A DNA stretch of 64,000 nucleotides from Tunturiibacter empetritectus (GTDB lineage: Bacteria > Acidobacteriota > Terriglobia > Terriglobales > Acidobacteriaceae): positions 283,976 through 347,975 of the forward strand of contig NZ_JACHDZ010000005.1 in the NCBI RefSeq assembly GCF_014201375.1, read 5' to 3'. The position numbers and the translations under genes were made by a program. Below, in pieces: positions 44,561 to 53,589 of the stretch. Positions within the stretch are counted from its first letter, which is position 1, and every line of letters begins with the position of its first letter. The notes beneath the pieces are model-generated. The model saw nothing but the letters and a program-made list of their open reading frames with translations. It was not told the origin of the DNA and did not search any database.

Positions 44561-44618
44561 CGAAATACGGGGTCTCTCCACTACGGCAGCAAGTGCGCCG
44601 CCTACGGTCGAGATGACG
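44561..44618 (-). repeat. Dispersed intergenic repeat, family A, copy 2 (inverted)
   Basis: Read on the minus strand this has the same layout as 585-660: cgtcat, tcgaccg, a variable arm pair (taggcggc ... gctgccgta), gtggaga, acccc, tcgct. It sits between uvrB and the phosphatase gene. Confidence 0.6.
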
Positions 44619-44655
44619 AATTTTTCTCTGGATGAGTTTTTTATGGGAGGGTGCG

Positions 44656-45243
44656 ATGAGTGTGGGAATTGAGTTGTGGCTGGTGCGTCATGGGGAGACG
44701 GAGTGGAGTTTGAGTGGGGCGCATACGAGCCGGACGGATATTCCGTTGACCGACCATGGGCGGAAGCGGGCGGAGGAGTTGCGGGATTATCTGAAGGGGA
44801 CGAAGTTCGATGCTGTGTTTGAGAGCCCGATGCAGAGAGCGCGGGAGACGTGTGCGATTGCCGGGCTTGGAGATCGGGCTGTGGTGGAGAACGGGTTGAA
44901 GGAGTGGGACTACGGCGTGTACGAAGGGAAGACGACCAAGGAGATTCAGGCGGAGATTCCTGGGTGGTCGGTGTGGAAGAACGAGATTATCGGCGGCGAG
45001 ACGGTAGAGCATGTTGGGGAGCGTGCGGATGGAGTGATTGCTCGAGCGCTGGCGGCTGCTCCGCAGGGCGGAAAGGTGGCGCTGTTTGCGCACGCTCATA
45101 TCCTGCGGATTCTGGCGGCGCGGTGGATCGGATTGCCTGCCACGGGCGGGAGTTCGCTGGCGTTGGGGACAGGAAGCGTCAGTGTGATGGGGTGGGAACG
45201 GGAGACGCGGGTGATCTCAAGTTGGAATCGCGGATTTGAGTAG
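44656..45243 (+). CDS. Histidine phosphatase family protein (phosphoglycerate mutase-like)
   Basis: 195 residues with the catalytic LVRHGETEWS, the second Arg in SPMQRARETCA, Glu in LKEWDYGVYEGKT and His in FAHAHILRILAARW. This is the small phosphatase branch, active on phosphosugars or similar; the substrate is unknown. I chose the ATG at 44656, 4 nt after GGGAGGG. Convergent with a monooxygenase gene (3 nt between stops). Confidence 0.92.
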   Translation: MSVGIELWLVRHGETEWSLSGAHTSRTDIPLTDHGRKRAEELRDYLKGTKFDAVFESPMQRARETCAIAGLGDRAVVENGLKEWDYGVYEGKTTKEIQAEIPGWSVWKNEIIGGETVEHVGERADGVIARALAAAPQGGKVALFAHAHILRILAARWIGLPATGGSSLALGTGSVSVMGWERETRVISSWNRGFE

Positions 45244-45246
45244 AGG

Positions 45247-46464
45247 CTAGAAGTTCTTGATGTGCTGGGGTTGTAGTCCTACTCCTACGAAGCGGGCTGG
45301 GAGATTTTGGAAGCCCGGGAGGCTGGTGAGGATTCGCAGGGCGAGCGGTGGGTGAATGGGGCCCGGGTTGCGGAGAACTTTGTTGAGGATGCGGTGGGCG
45401 AAGACCTGCACGCGCTGGGTGTTACGAACTGCGCTTTCGCGATAGTGTTGCACCTGGGCGAGATTGTGCGGGCTGAGGGTGTTTGAGAGCAGCGCTTCGC
45501 TGAGAATGTTGGCGGTGGCGACGGCGTCCTGGATGGCGATGTTGATGCCGATGCCTCCGACGGGGGACATGGCGTGGGCGGCGTCGCCTATGCAGAGGAG
45601 GCCGGGCGAGGACCACTCGATGAGGCGGTTGACCTGAATGGTGAGCAGCTTGACCTTGTCCCAGGAGTCGATCTCGGCGGTGCGGCCAGCAAGGAAGGGG
45701 ACGACGCGCTCGATGCTTTGTTGAAAGGCGGGAATGTCTTCCTGCTGGATGGCGGGAAAGGTTCCTTTGGCGATGATGTAGCCGACCTGGAAGTAGTCGT
45801 TGCGGTTGATGAGGATGATGAGGCGGCCGTAGTTGATGTAACCGAGCGCGTTCTCGGGATCGGAGGGCTGGCGGGCGATCTTGAGCCAGAGGACGTCAAC
45901 GGGGACGCCGACGTCCTGGAGTGTGAGGTGGCCGGCGTCGCGGGAGATGGCGTGGCGGCCGTCGCAGCCGACGGTGAGGGTGGCGGGGATTTCGACCGGG
46001 CCTTCGGGTGTGTTGGCGCGGACGCCGGCGGTGACACCGTTTTGTTGGATAAGGCCGGTGGCCTCCCAGCCCATGCGCAGGGTGAAGGCGGGAAGATGGC
46101 TGGCTTCGCTTGAGAGGAAGTCGAGGAAGTCCCACTGCGGCATGAGGGCGATGAACTTGCAGTGGGTGGGGACGTGGGCGAAGTTCGCTATGGGGAAGCG
46201 CTCGCCGCCGATGATGGCGGAGAGTGCTGCGACCTGAGAGTGCGGGATGGTGAGGAACTTTTCGAGGAGGCCGAGTTCGTAGAGGAGGTCAAGCGTGGAG
46301 GGATGGATGGTGTCTCCGCGGAAGTCGCGGAAGAAGTCTTCGTGCTTTTCGAGGACTGTGACCTTGATGCCGGCGCGGGCGAGGAGAAAGCCCAGCATGA
46401 TGCCTGCGGGACCGCCTCCGATGATGCAGCAGGTGGTGGCGAGCGGGTTGGGAGCGACGGCCAT
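45247..46464 (-). CDS. FAD-dependent aromatic monooxygenase-like oxidoreductase
   Basis: PHBH-type flavoprotein of about 405 residues. FAD motifs are CCIIGGGPAGIMLGFLLARA, VGCDGRHAISR and LLCIGDAAHAMSPVGGIGIN. RGDTIHPSTLDLLYELGLL is typical of ubiquinone- or phenol-hydroxylating members. The substrate is unknown. I chose ATG 46464 as the start; an in-frame TTG further up adds seven residues. Neighbour of an HAD phosphatase on the same strand, 46 nt apart. Confidence 0.88.
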   Translation of the reverse strand: MAVAPNPLATTCCIIGGGPAGIMLGFLLARAGIKVTVLEKHEDFFRDFRGDTIHPSTLDLLYELGLLEKFLTIPHSQVAALSAIIGGERFPIANFAHVPTHCKFIALMPQWDFLDFLSSEASHLPAFTLRMGWEATGLIQQNGVTAGVRANTPEGPVEIPATLTVGCDGRHAISRDAGHLTLQDVGVPVDVLWLKIARQPSDPENALGYINYGRLIILINRNDYFQVGYIIAKGTFPAIQQEDIPAFQQSIERVVPFLAGRTAEIDSWDKVKLLTIQVNRLIEWSSPGLLCIGDAAHAMSPVGGIGINIAIQDAVATANILSEALLSNTLSPHNLAQVQHYRESAVRNTQRVQVFAHRILNKVLRNPGPIHPPLALRILTSLPGFQNLPARFVGVGLQPQHIKNF

Positions 46465-46510
46465 GGGTGGTGATGAGGGTAGCAAGCCGCGGGGAGAGCG
46501 TCAAAAAGAT

Positions 46511-47218
46511 TTACTGCGGATTTGCGAGCATGAAGGTGAGCCAGTCGGCGGGGGTGTGGGCGAGGTGGTCGGGTGGTGCGTCTTCGAGGGAGTGGGGTTT
46601 GAGGCCGAAGGTGCAGCCGATGCTGCGGGCGCCGCAGTTGCGGGCGGTGAGGACGTCGATGTCGGTGTCGCCTACCATGATGGTCTCGGCGGGAGTGATG
46701 GCGTGGCCGGCGAGGGTGGAGGCTTCGGCGATGAGGGCTTCGAGGCCATGGGGGTCGGGTTTTTTGGTGTGGAAGCTGTTGCCGCCGTAGTTCTGGAAGA
46801 AGAACGGTGAGAGACCGAAGTGGGTGCAGATGTCGCGGGAGGGATGGACGGGTTTGTTGGTGAGGACGGCCATGAGGGTTTGGGGGTGTGTGGCGCGGAT
46901 GGTTTGGAGAGCTTCGAGGACGCCGGGGTAGACGTAGGTGTAGTCGAGTTTGTGGATGCGGTAGTAGTCGAGGAAGAATGTGAGCGCTTGAGTTACATAT
47001 TGCTCGTCGGAGATGTCGCCTTCAGGGTCGCCGATGGCGCGGCGGACGAGCATGGAGACTCCGTCGCCGATGTAACCGGAGATGACGGCTTCGGGGAGTG
47101 TGGGTTTGCCGAGGTGGGCGAGGGTGGCGTTGACGGAGTTGCAGAGATCGACGCGGGAGTCGATGAGGGTGCCGTCGAGATCGAAGACGATGAGGCGGGG
47201 AGGGGATGCGAGCGGCAT
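46511..47218 (-). CDS. gph: HAD hydrolase, phosphoglycolate phosphatase-like
   Basis: 235 residues. Nucleophile Asp in IVFDLDGTLIDS, Thr in MAVLTNKPVHPS, Lys in HTKKPDPHGL and Asp in IMVGDTDIDVLTARNCG. The helical cap and overall length fit Gph, which removes 2-phosphoglycolate formed by DNA repair or oxygenation. Substrate assignment within HAD proteins is uncertain. ATG 47218. Confidence 0.85.
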   Translation of the reverse strand: MPLASPPRLIVFDLDGTLIDSRVDLCNSVNATLAHLGKPTLPEAVISGYIGDGVSMLVRRAIGDPEGDISDEQYVTQALTFFLDYYRIHKLDYTYVYPGVLEALQTIRATHPQTLMAVLTNKPVHPSRDICTHFGLSPFFFQNYGGNSFHTKKPDPHGLEALIAEASTLAGHAITPAETIMVGDTDIDVLTARNCGARSIGCTFGLKPHSLEDAPPDHLAHTPADWLTFMLANPQ

Positions 47219-47234
47219 GGTTTAAGGGTAATAG

Positions 47235-47273
47235 AAAAAAGACGGTGGCTGCGGTTAGTTCCGCGGCCACCGT
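47235..47273 (-). terminator. Rho-independent terminator (minus strand)
   Basis: Outer arms acggtggc (47242-47249) and gccaccgt (47266-47273) with an inner GC stem (gcgg/ccgc); on the minus strand the hairpin is followed by CTTTTTT. It ends the DUF4097-like gene. Confidence 0.85.
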
Positions 47274-47293
47274 TTCTCTTCTTTAGGGGAGGA

Positions 47294-48154
47294 CTATTTG
47301 ATGGAGATGTCGCCTGAGCCGGTGCCGATGCGGAGGGTGGGGCCGCCGCCGCCTACGACCGCGCTGACGTGATGGCGGTTGAGGCTGCCCTGCATGGTCA
47401 TGGGCTGAGCGACGCTGATGTTTCCAGAGCCGGTGTCGGCGTCGAGGTTAAAGTGGGCGCTGCCGACAGTGAGGCCAACGCTGCCGCTGCCGGTGGAGAG
47501 CTTCCAGTCGCTGGTGGGCTGGCCTTCGACGGTGATGTCGCCGGAGCCCGTGCTGGCTTTGAGGGCTCCATTGAGGCCGCGGAGCTGGATGCTTCCTGAG
47601 CCGGTTTCGGCCTTAACGTCGCCTGGTCCGGTCTGCTGAAGTTCGATGTCGCCGGAGCCGGTGCCGAGAGTGGTCATCCCCTGGACGCCGTGGACCCGGA
47701 CGCTGCCGGAGCCGCTCTGCGCTTTGACGGCGGCGCCTACGTCCTGAATCTCAATATCGCCGGAGCCGGTGGTGGAGTTGATGGTGGAGGCGCGGGGGAG
47801 AGAGATGTCGTAGTCGATGGAGATGTTGCGGTAGAGGTCGTTGTTGTGGCGCTCGCCGATGGTGACGTCGTTGCCGCTCTGGACGATGGGCGGATTGGCG
47901 ATGATCTGCTGGATGCGGCTGTCGGTGTCGGAGCCACCGCTCATCCAGCCGTGGCTGGAGTGGAGATGGGCGACGATGTGGATCTGATCTCCGGAGCCGG
48001 GATGGAGGCGGATCTGGCCGGAGCCGGTAGAGACGGAGACGTTGGGAGAGCTGCCAGCGCTGAGGGTGCGCTCGAAGTTGCCGTCGGCGGCGAAGGCTGT
48101 GGCTGCGGCGAGGGTAAGCATTGCGGCGGTGGAGGTGAAGACTGTCATCTTCAT
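47294..48154 (-). CDS. Secreted DUF4097-like beta-repeat protein
   Basis: Signal peptide (AAMLTLAAATAFA) then about 260 residues of short beta repeats around GSGDIE, GSGSVRV, GSGSIQL and GSGDITVEG, making a right-handed beta-solenoid-like or adhesin-like fold (DUF4097). Such proteins are often next to efflux or sensor genes and may sense or bind at the envelope. AAGGAA precedes the ATG. It follows an efflux adaptor gene 125 nt upstream on the same strand. Confidence 0.85.
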   Translation of the reverse strand: MKMTVFTSTAAMLTLAAATAFAADGNFERTLSAGSSPNVSVSTGSGQIRLHPGSGDQIHIVAHLHSSHGWMSGGSDTDSRIQQIIANPPIVQSGNDVTIGERHNNDLYRNISIDYDISLPRASTINSTTGSGDIEIQDVGAAVKAQSGSGSVRVHGVQGMTTLGTGSGDIELQQTGPGDVKAETGSGSIQLRGLNGALKASTGSGDITVEGQPTSDWKLSTGSGSVGLTVGSAHFNLDADTGSGNISVAQPMTMQGSLNRHHVSAVVGGGGPTLRIGTGSGDISIK

Positions 48155-48279
48155 GGGCGTTCCTTTTTTTCGACTTTTCGACTCTGGGTACTGCGGTTTA
48201 GATGTTAGCTCGTCGGGTGAAGGTTGCGATCTTTGCCCGCTCGGTTGGCGGACTTTCTTGTTGCCACTGGCCTTGCAGG

Positions 48280-49488
48280 TTATTGCTGAAGGATGACGGT
48301 GTCGCCGGGGTTTAGGCCGGCGAGGATCTCGGTTTTGGTGCCGTTGGAGATGCCGGCCTTGATGTCGATCTTTCTGCGGCCAGTCTTTTGCTTGGGGTCG
48401 GGAACTTCGACGGAGGCGTTGCGATCTTTGTCGTAGAGGACAGCCTGCTCGGGTACGGTCAGGACGTTTTTGTGCTCTTCGAGGAGGATCTCGGCGTTCG
48501 CGGTCATGTTGGCTTTGAGCTCGCCGCCGGGGTTGTCGATGGAGACGCGGACCTCGAAGGTGGTGACGTTATCCTTCTCTACGCCGAGGGGCGCGATCTT
48601 GGTGACTTTGCCGAGAAAGGTCTTGTCCTTGAAGGACTCGACCTTGATGCGGGCGGCCTGGCCCATGTACACCTTGCCGATGTCGGACTCGTCGACTTTG
48701 CCCTGCACGTATACCTGGTTGGTGTCGCCGATGGTCATGACGAGGGTGGCGGTGGAGCCGAGGACGAGGATGGAGCTGACGGCGTCGCCGATCTCGACGT
48801 CGCGGGAGAGGATGGTGCCTTCCATGGGCGAAATGATGGTGGTGTATCCGAGCTGCTCTTCCAGCTGCTTGAGGGAGGCTTTATTCTGAGCGACCTGGGC
48901 CTGGGCCTGGCGGAGCTTGGAGGAGTCGACCGAGATTTGAGAGACGGCCTTGTCGCGGGTGTTGGCGGCAGAGAGGTACTTCTGCTGGGCGTCGTCGAGG
49001 GCCTGCTGCGAGACCACACCCTCTTTGGACATCTGGAGGTTGCGATCGTAGGTGTGCTTGTACATGGGCAGGTCGGGCGCTTCGGCGTTGACCCTGTCGT
49101 ATTGGATGGAGGCTTCAGCGGCGCGCGCATTTGATTCGGCGGCGGCGAGCTGGGCCTTTTGTGCGGCTACCTGATCGAGGATCTCCTGCTGGTCGAGCTG
49201 GGCGAGAACCTGGCCCTGATGGACGTGAGCGTTGATGTCGGTGTCGAGGCGAGTGACGATGCCCGAGGCTTTGGATTTGACCTCGACTTTAGTGATGGGC
49301 TGGACCTTGCCGGTGGCGACGACGGAGCGGGCGATGTCTCCGCGCTCTACCTTGGCTAGTTGCGAGGGCTCAAACTTTGTGGTGTTGCCGTGAGCGGCTG
49401 CGACCACGCCGAGAACGATGGCTAAGACCAGGACGCTGAGGCCGACCCAAAGCCAGGTTTTTCGTTTGTTTTTACGTTGCGTAGCCAA
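48280..49488 (-). CDS. MacA/HlyD-type efflux periplasmic adaptor subunit
   Basis: 402 residues: an N-terminal anchor (WLWVGLSVLVLAIVLGVVAA), first lipoyl half (VEVKSKASGIVTRLDTDINA), a long coiled-coil hairpin (about residues 100-210), second half (GTILSRDVEIGDAVSSILVL) and a beta-barrel with KVDESDIGKVYMGQ. It bridges an inner-membrane pump and an outer-membrane channel. No ABC or RND partner is in the window, which is unusual for MacA-like adaptors. Confidence 0.9.
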   Translation of the reverse strand: MATQRKNKRKTWLWVGLSVLVLAIVLGVVAAAHGNTTKFEPSQLAKVERGDIARSVVATGKVQPITKVEVKSKASGIVTRLDTDINAHVHQGQVLAQLDQQEILDQVAAQKAQLAAAESNARAAEASIQYDRVNAEAPDLPMYKHTYDRNLQMSKEGVVSQQALDDAQQKYLSAANTRDKAVSQISVDSSKLRQAQAQVAQNKASLKQLEEQLGYTTIISPMEGTILSRDVEIGDAVSSILVLGSTATLVMTIGDTNQVYVQGKVDESDIGKVYMGQAARIKVESFKDKTFLGKVTKIAPLGVEKDNVTTFEVRVSIDNPGGELKANMTANAEILLEEHKNVLTVPEQAVLYDKDRNASVEVPDPKQKTGRRKIDIKAGISNGTKTEILAGLNPGDTVILQQ

Positions 49489-49669
49489 TTGCTTGCTCCC
49501 GTTTTTGCTGGTGATATGAGTCTTCGGAGTGTGGTTACGCAGGAATGCGCTCCGCGGTTCCGTCGACTACAAAAAAGTTTACGTGACGGCGTGGCGATGT
49601 TGCAGAGTCGACGTTTAGACGGGGGAGGTGGGAGGGAGAAAGCAGTGGGGCAGGCGGGTGACTGTGAAT

Positions 49670-50275
49670 TTATGCGTACTTTCGGAGAACCCCGAGGACC
49701 TTGCCCTGAATGCTGACATTCGCGGCCGGAGCGTAGATGGGAGACATTTCGGTGTTGGAGGGTTGAAGGCGGATCATGCTGCCCTCGCGGTAAAAGCGTT
49801 TAAGGGTTGCATCGGAGCCGTCGATCAGAGCGACGATGATCTCGCCTTCGCGGGCGGTGCGGGTGCGCTCGACCAGAACGTAATCGCCGGAGACGATGTG
49901 CTCGTCGCGCATGGAGTCGCCTCGTACTTCAAGGGCAAAGACCTCGCGGTTGCCGATGATGTCTGAGAGGGAGATGCTTTCGGCGCTCTCGATCGCTTCG
50001 ACGGGCTTGCCGGCGGCGATGCGGCCCAGCAGAGGGAGACGGTCGGAGCCTTTTTTCCCGCTGCGTGCGGGAAGGACGTCGATGGAGCGGCTGCGGTTGT
50101 GCGCGCGCTGGAGGAGGCCTTTGTTCTGAAGGTTGGTGATGTGTTTGTGGACGGTGGCGAGGGAGCTGAGACCCAGGCCGCTGGCGATCTCCTCGTAGGA
50201 GGGCGAGTAGCCGTTCTTCTGGGTGAAGCCGGAAAGGAAGTCGATGACCTCTTTTTGTCGCCGTGTAATTGCCAT
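49670..50275 (-). CDS. lexA: LexA repressor
   Basis: SOS regulator of 201 residues. The winged helix begins MAITRRQKEVIDFLSGFTQK with NGYSPSYEEIASGLGLSSLA. The self-cleavage site is Ala-Gly in RIAAGKPVEAIE, the catalytic Ser in VRGDSMRDEHI and the Lys in GSDATLKRF. The long open frame upstream of 50275 is antisense to the next gene and is not coding. An inverted repeat at 50320-50337 upstream may be its own operator. Confidence 0.97.
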   Translation of the reverse strand: MAITRRQKEVIDFLSGFTQKNGYSPSYEEIASGLGLSSLATVHKHITNLQNKGLLQRAHNRSRSIDVLPARSGKKGSDRLPLLGRIAAGKPVEAIESAESISLSDIIGNREVFALEVRGDSMRDEHIVSGDYVLVERTRTAREGEIIVALIDGSDATLKRFYREGSMIRLQPSNTEMSPIYAPAANVSIQGKVLGVLRKYA

Positions 50276-50319
50276 GCGGATGATTGTAGCGAATAAAAAG
50301 CGAATTGCAAGGGGATCTT

Positions 50320-50337
50320 TCGAGTTTCTTTTCTCGA
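50320..50337. promoter_or_regulatory. Candidate LexA operator
   Basis: TCGAG, 8 nt (tttctttt), CTCGA, 45 nt upstream of lexA and 59 nt upstream of the divergent hydrolase gene. Spacing resembles other LexA boxes, but the half-site is unlike the known CTGT or GAAC types, so this is tentative. Confidence 0.35.
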
Positions 50338-50395
50338 GTGTGCTTCGCGGGACACTTGCGGTTGGTAAGAGCGGACGCGGGGATATGCTGATTCG

Positions 50396-51442
50396 ATGAA
50401 AACTTCGAAGAAGCTGGTTCGTATCTTTGGTTTGGTGGTGACCTTGATGCTGGCTGTATCTGTGGGGCGGGCGGAGGAGGCGCAGAAGATTGCGGAGTTG
50501 GGAAGCTGCGCTTTGGAGAGTGGAAAGGTGGTGTTGGATTGCAGGGTGGGGTACCGCACTTATGGCAGGTTGAACGCTGATGGGTCGAATGTGGTGGTGA
50601 TGCCTTCGTGGCTGAATGGACGGAGCGACGACCTGGCTCCTCTCTTTGGGACGGAAGAGACTGGGCATCGGCTGGTGGATACGTCGCGGTTCTTCGGGGT
50701 GGCGTTCGATGCGTTTGGGGATGGGGTTTCTTCGTCGCCATCGAATAGCAGGCGGCAGCATGGGCCGAAGTTTCCGGAGTTCACGATGGAGGATATGGTG
50801 CGGGCGCAGTACCGCGTGTTGACCGAGGTGTTGCATGTGCGGCATCTCCACGCGGCGGTGGGGCTGTCGATGGGCGGAGAGCAGGTGTTTGCCTGGGCGG
50901 TGCTGTTTCCGAAGTTTGTGGATCTTGCGGTGCCGATCGTGGGGACGCCGCAGGTGACGAGCTTTGATCTGCTGTCGAAGCAGATCGTGATCGATGCGAT
51001 TGAGTCGGACCCTGCGTACATGCATGGGCGGTATGTGACGGAGCCGCAGTTGAAGCTGGCGAATGCGATCGGGACGATGATTGTGAGTGCACCGCAGTAT
51101 CGAAATGCCGAGGTGCCGAGGACGCAGTTTGCAGAGTGGCTGAAGATGGTGGAGTCGCCGCAACGACAGGACGCGAATGACAGGGTGTGGCAGGCGAAGG
51201 CGATTATGCATCACGATGTGTTGCATGGAAGAACGATCGACGAGGTTGCGCGGGGAGTGTCGGTGAAGTTTCTGGTGATTGTGGCGGCGGAGGATCGCAT
51301 GGTGACTCCGCAGCCTGCGCTGGAGTGGGCGAAGGCCGTGGGGGCGGAGACGTATGTTTCCGCAGGAAGCTGCGCGCACTTGATCATGAACTGCGATGCC
51401 GAGGCTGTGTCGTCGCGGGTGGAGCGGTTTTTGGCGAGGTAG
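50396..51442 (+). CDS. Secreted homoserine acetyltransferase-like alpha/beta hydrolase
   Basis: 348 residues. The signal peptide (LVRIFGLVVTLMLAVSVGRA) distinguishes it from cytosolic MetX. The MetX-type fold shows VVLDCRVGYRTYGRLNADGS, nucleophile Ser in AVGLSMGGEQVFAW, Asp in VIVAAEDRMVTP and His in GSCAHLIMNC. It is exported, so a biosynthetic acetyltransferase role is unlikely; an esterase or hydrolase role is inferred. Divergent from lexA. Confidence 0.8.
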   Translation: MKTSKKLVRIFGLVVTLMLAVSVGRAEEAQKIAELGSCALESGKVVLDCRVGYRTYGRLNADGSNVVVMPSWLNGRSDDLAPLFGTEETGHRLVDTSRFFGVAFDAFGDGVSSSPSNSRRQHGPKFPEFTMEDMVRAQYRVLTEVLHVRHLHAAVGLSMGGEQVFAWAVLFPKFVDLAVPIVGTPQVTSFDLLSKQIVIDAIESDPAYMHGRYVTEPQLKLANAIGTMIVSAPQYRNAEVPRTQFAEWLKMVESPQRQDANDRVWQAKAIMHHDVLHGRTIDEVARGVSVKFLVIVAAEDRMVTPQPALEWAKAVGAETYVSAGSCAHLIMNCDAEAVSSRVERFLAR

Positions 51443-51603
51443 TGCTAGATTCCCGTTTTGAAATTGTCCCCACAAAAAGATCGCGAAGAACTCTTGTCAG
51501 GATGAGCCGGATGCACCAAGGTAATAACACGCCACCGAAACGGTAATGCAATTTCGGTTGGAAGGGATGACCTGAACATCTTGAGTGTGCCTTGGGAGAC
51601 GAA

Positions 51604-52179
51604 ATGCGAGTTCTGATTGTGGAAGATGATGCAGCGTTGGGTTTGTTTCTCCAGAAGGGTTTGAAGCTGGAGGGACACCAGGTGGATTGGGTGGGTGATG
51701 GCGAGGCCGGATTGCGGCATGCGGAAGAACATCGTCCGGACTTGATCGTGCTGGACCTGAGTCTTCCGCGAAAAGATGGGACCGAAGTGCTGGCGGAGAT
51801 GAGCGGGCGCTTTGATGAGACCTCGGTGCTGGTGCTGACTGGACGCAGTTCGGTGGAAGAGCGGATCAAATGTTTGAACCTTGGCGCAGATGATTGCCTG
51901 CTGAAGCCGTTCAGCTTTCATGAGCTGACGGCGCGCTGCCGGGCGCTGCTGCGGCGGCGAGAGCAGTTTGCGGATCCGGTGCTGCGACATGGCGACGTGG
52001 AGCTGAACCGGATGGAGCGCAAGGTAATGCGGAACGGTCAGCTGGTGGATCTGACGGTGAAGGAGATCCACTCTTCGGCGGTGCTGAGGCTGAGGGCGTC
52101 GCTTGCGAGTTTGCGGCCGGGAGACTCTGCCGGGATTGTGAAGGCTAAAGCTTCGAAGCGCAAGGCTGGAACACGTTGA
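51604..52179 (+). CDS. OmpR-type response regulator with truncated DNA-binding domain
   Basis: The receiver is intact: VLIVEDDAALGLFLQKGLK, phosphoacceptor in LIVLDLSLPRKDG, LVLTGRSSVEERIK and Lys in CLLKPFSFHELTAR. The OmpR-like domain starts (HGDVELNRMERKVMRNGQLV, DLTVKEI) but then departs into an unrelated basic tail (SSAVLRLRASLASLRPGD), so the recognition helix and wing are missing. ATG at 51604 with GGGAG upstream. It lies 49 nt before fliM; it may now work as a receiver only, perhaps at the flagellar switch. Confidence 0.8.
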   Translation: MRVLIVEDDAALGLFLQKGLKLEGHQVDWVGDGEAGLRHAEEHRPDLIVLDLSLPRKDGTEVLAEMSGRFDETSVLVLTGRSSVEERIKCLNLGADDCLLKPFSFHELTARCRALLRRREQFADPVLRHGDVELNRMERKVMRNGQLVDLTVKEIHSSAVLRLRASLASLRPGDSAGIVKAKASKRKAGTR

Positions 52180-52228
52180 CGCTCTGATCGAGTTGTTGTG
52201 TGAGATCTCTAACCAAAGAAAGGAATGC

Positions 52229-53242
52229 ATGGGAAAGCAGCTTGGGCAGGGAGATATCGATGCACTGTTCGCGGCAGCCGGGGCGAATGCTTCGGCGCAA
52301 CCTGAAGGTGCTGAAGCCGAAGTGCCGCTGGAACAATATGACTTCAGCAGCGCGGGGCAGATCAGCAACGATCAGATGCGAGCGATCAGTTCGGTGAACG
52401 ATCTGTTTGCGAGGAACCTGATGCACACCCTGGGGGCGTGGTTGAGGACTCCGTTCAAGATGAAACTGGTCGCGGGGGAGCAGCTTCCCTTCAGTGAGTT
52501 TCTGGAACGACTCTCTTCTCCGAACTACATTTGTTCGATTCGGCTGGAGCCACTGGGAGCGGTGGGGTTGCTGGAGTTGGAGCTTGCGCTGGCATCGCCG
52601 ATCGTGGATGTTCTGCTGGGTGGGGTAGGACGGGCGTGGCCCGCGCGAGAGTTGACCGATATTGAAGATGCGATTCTGACGTCTGTGGTGCAGATGACGG
52701 TGCAGGAGCTTAACCTGGCATGGCAGTCGGTCGGGTTGGAGTTCGTCTTCGAGAAGAGAGAGTCGGAGGCGGCGGTGGCGCGGATGTTGACCTCCGGAGA
52801 AAGAACGCTGTGCGTGAGCTTCGAGGCGCGGATGCCTGAGGCTCAGGGCGCGATGAATATCTGCCTGCCGGCGGTTGTCCTGAATGCGATTCTGCGGCGG
52901 TTGATCTCCGAGGGGGATCGTCCCAAGAGGCGATCCAAGGAGGCGCAGGCAAGGGTGCGCCAACTGATGGGCGAGGTAAAGTTCGGCGCTGCTCTGCAGT
53001 TTCCCTCGATGAGGCTTCGTGCGAGTGAGTTGGCGGCGCTGGAGCCGGGGATGGTCCTGCGTCTCCCGTTGGCGAAGCACGCTATCTCCGAGTTGCGGGT
53101 TGGTGGCTTGCAGTTGGGAAGAGCGCATCCGGTGAGGACCGGCGAACATCGTGGGGCTCAGCTGGAGGGCGAGATCGAGAGTGAAGACCTAAGCGGCGTT
53201 TTGGAGACTCAGAGCGCGGCCGAGACGATGAGTGTGAACTAG
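52229..53242 (+). CDS. fliM: Flagellar motor switch protein FliM
   Basis: About 337 residues. The CheY-P docking motif GQGDIDALFAAAG is at the N-terminus. The middle domain has SSVNDLFARNLMHTLGAWLR and YICSIRLEPLGAVGLLELEL, and the C-terminal SpoA domain carries LMGEVKFGAALQFPSMRLRA. It forms the C-ring that sets rotation direction. AAAGGAA is 5 nt before the ATG at 52229. Starts the fliM-fliN-MshEN unit. Confidence 0.93.
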   Translation: MGKQLGQGDIDALFAAAGANASAQPEGAEAEVPLEQYDFSSAGQISNDQMRAISSVNDLFARNLMHTLGAWLRTPFKMKLVAGEQLPFSEFLERLSSPNYICSIRLEPLGAVGLLELELALASPIVDVLLGGVGRAWPARELTDIEDAILTSVVQMTVQELNLAWQSVGLEFVFEKRESEAAVARMLTSGERTLCVSFEARMPEAQGAMNICLPAVVLNAILRRLISEGDRPKRRSKEAQARVRQLMGEVKFGAALQFPSMRLRASELAALEPGMVLRLPLAKHAISELRVGGLQLGRAHPVRTGEHRGAQLEGEIESEDLSGVLETQSAAETMSVN

Positions 53243-53256
53243 GAGAGGAACGGGAC

Positions 53257-53589
53257 ATGGAGAAGGTGACGGGTTCGGATGAGATTGCTGGGATTGGGCT
53301 TGGGAATAATCCCGGGATTGATCCGAGGATTGGGTTGTTGTGTGACATTGAGCTGGATGCGACGCTGCAGTTCGGTTCGCGTGAGATGCCGTTGCGAGAG
53401 GTGCTGGAGCTTGGACCAGGGGACGTGGTGGAACTGGATCGTCATGTCTCCGAACCGGTGGACCTTGTTGTGGGAGACAGAATCGTGGCTCGGGGCGAGG
53501 TGGTTGTCGTCAGCGGCAACTTCGCGCTGCGCATCACGGAAGTGGCTACGCCGCAGTTGAGACTGGAGAGTATTCGATGCCTTTTCTAA
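53257..53589 (+). CDS. fliN: Flagellar motor switch protein FliN
   Basis: 110 residues ending in the SpoA domain: LLCDIELDATLQFGSREMPL, REVLELGPGDVVELDRHVSE, PVDLVVGDRIVARGEVVVV and FALRITEV. It forms the base of the C-ring with FliM. 14 nt after fliM, and its end overlaps the next gene by 13 nt. Confidence 0.95.
   Translation: MEKVTGSDEIAGIGLGNNPGIDPRIGLLCDIELDATLQFGSREMPLREVLELGPGDVVELDRHVSEPVDLVVGDRIVARGEVVVVSGNFALRITEVATPQLRLESIRCLF

Noticed and set aside
50276..51475. Upstream extension of lexA to about 600 codons
   Set aside because: Antisense to the secreted hydrolase gene; the LexA N-terminus is complete at 50275.
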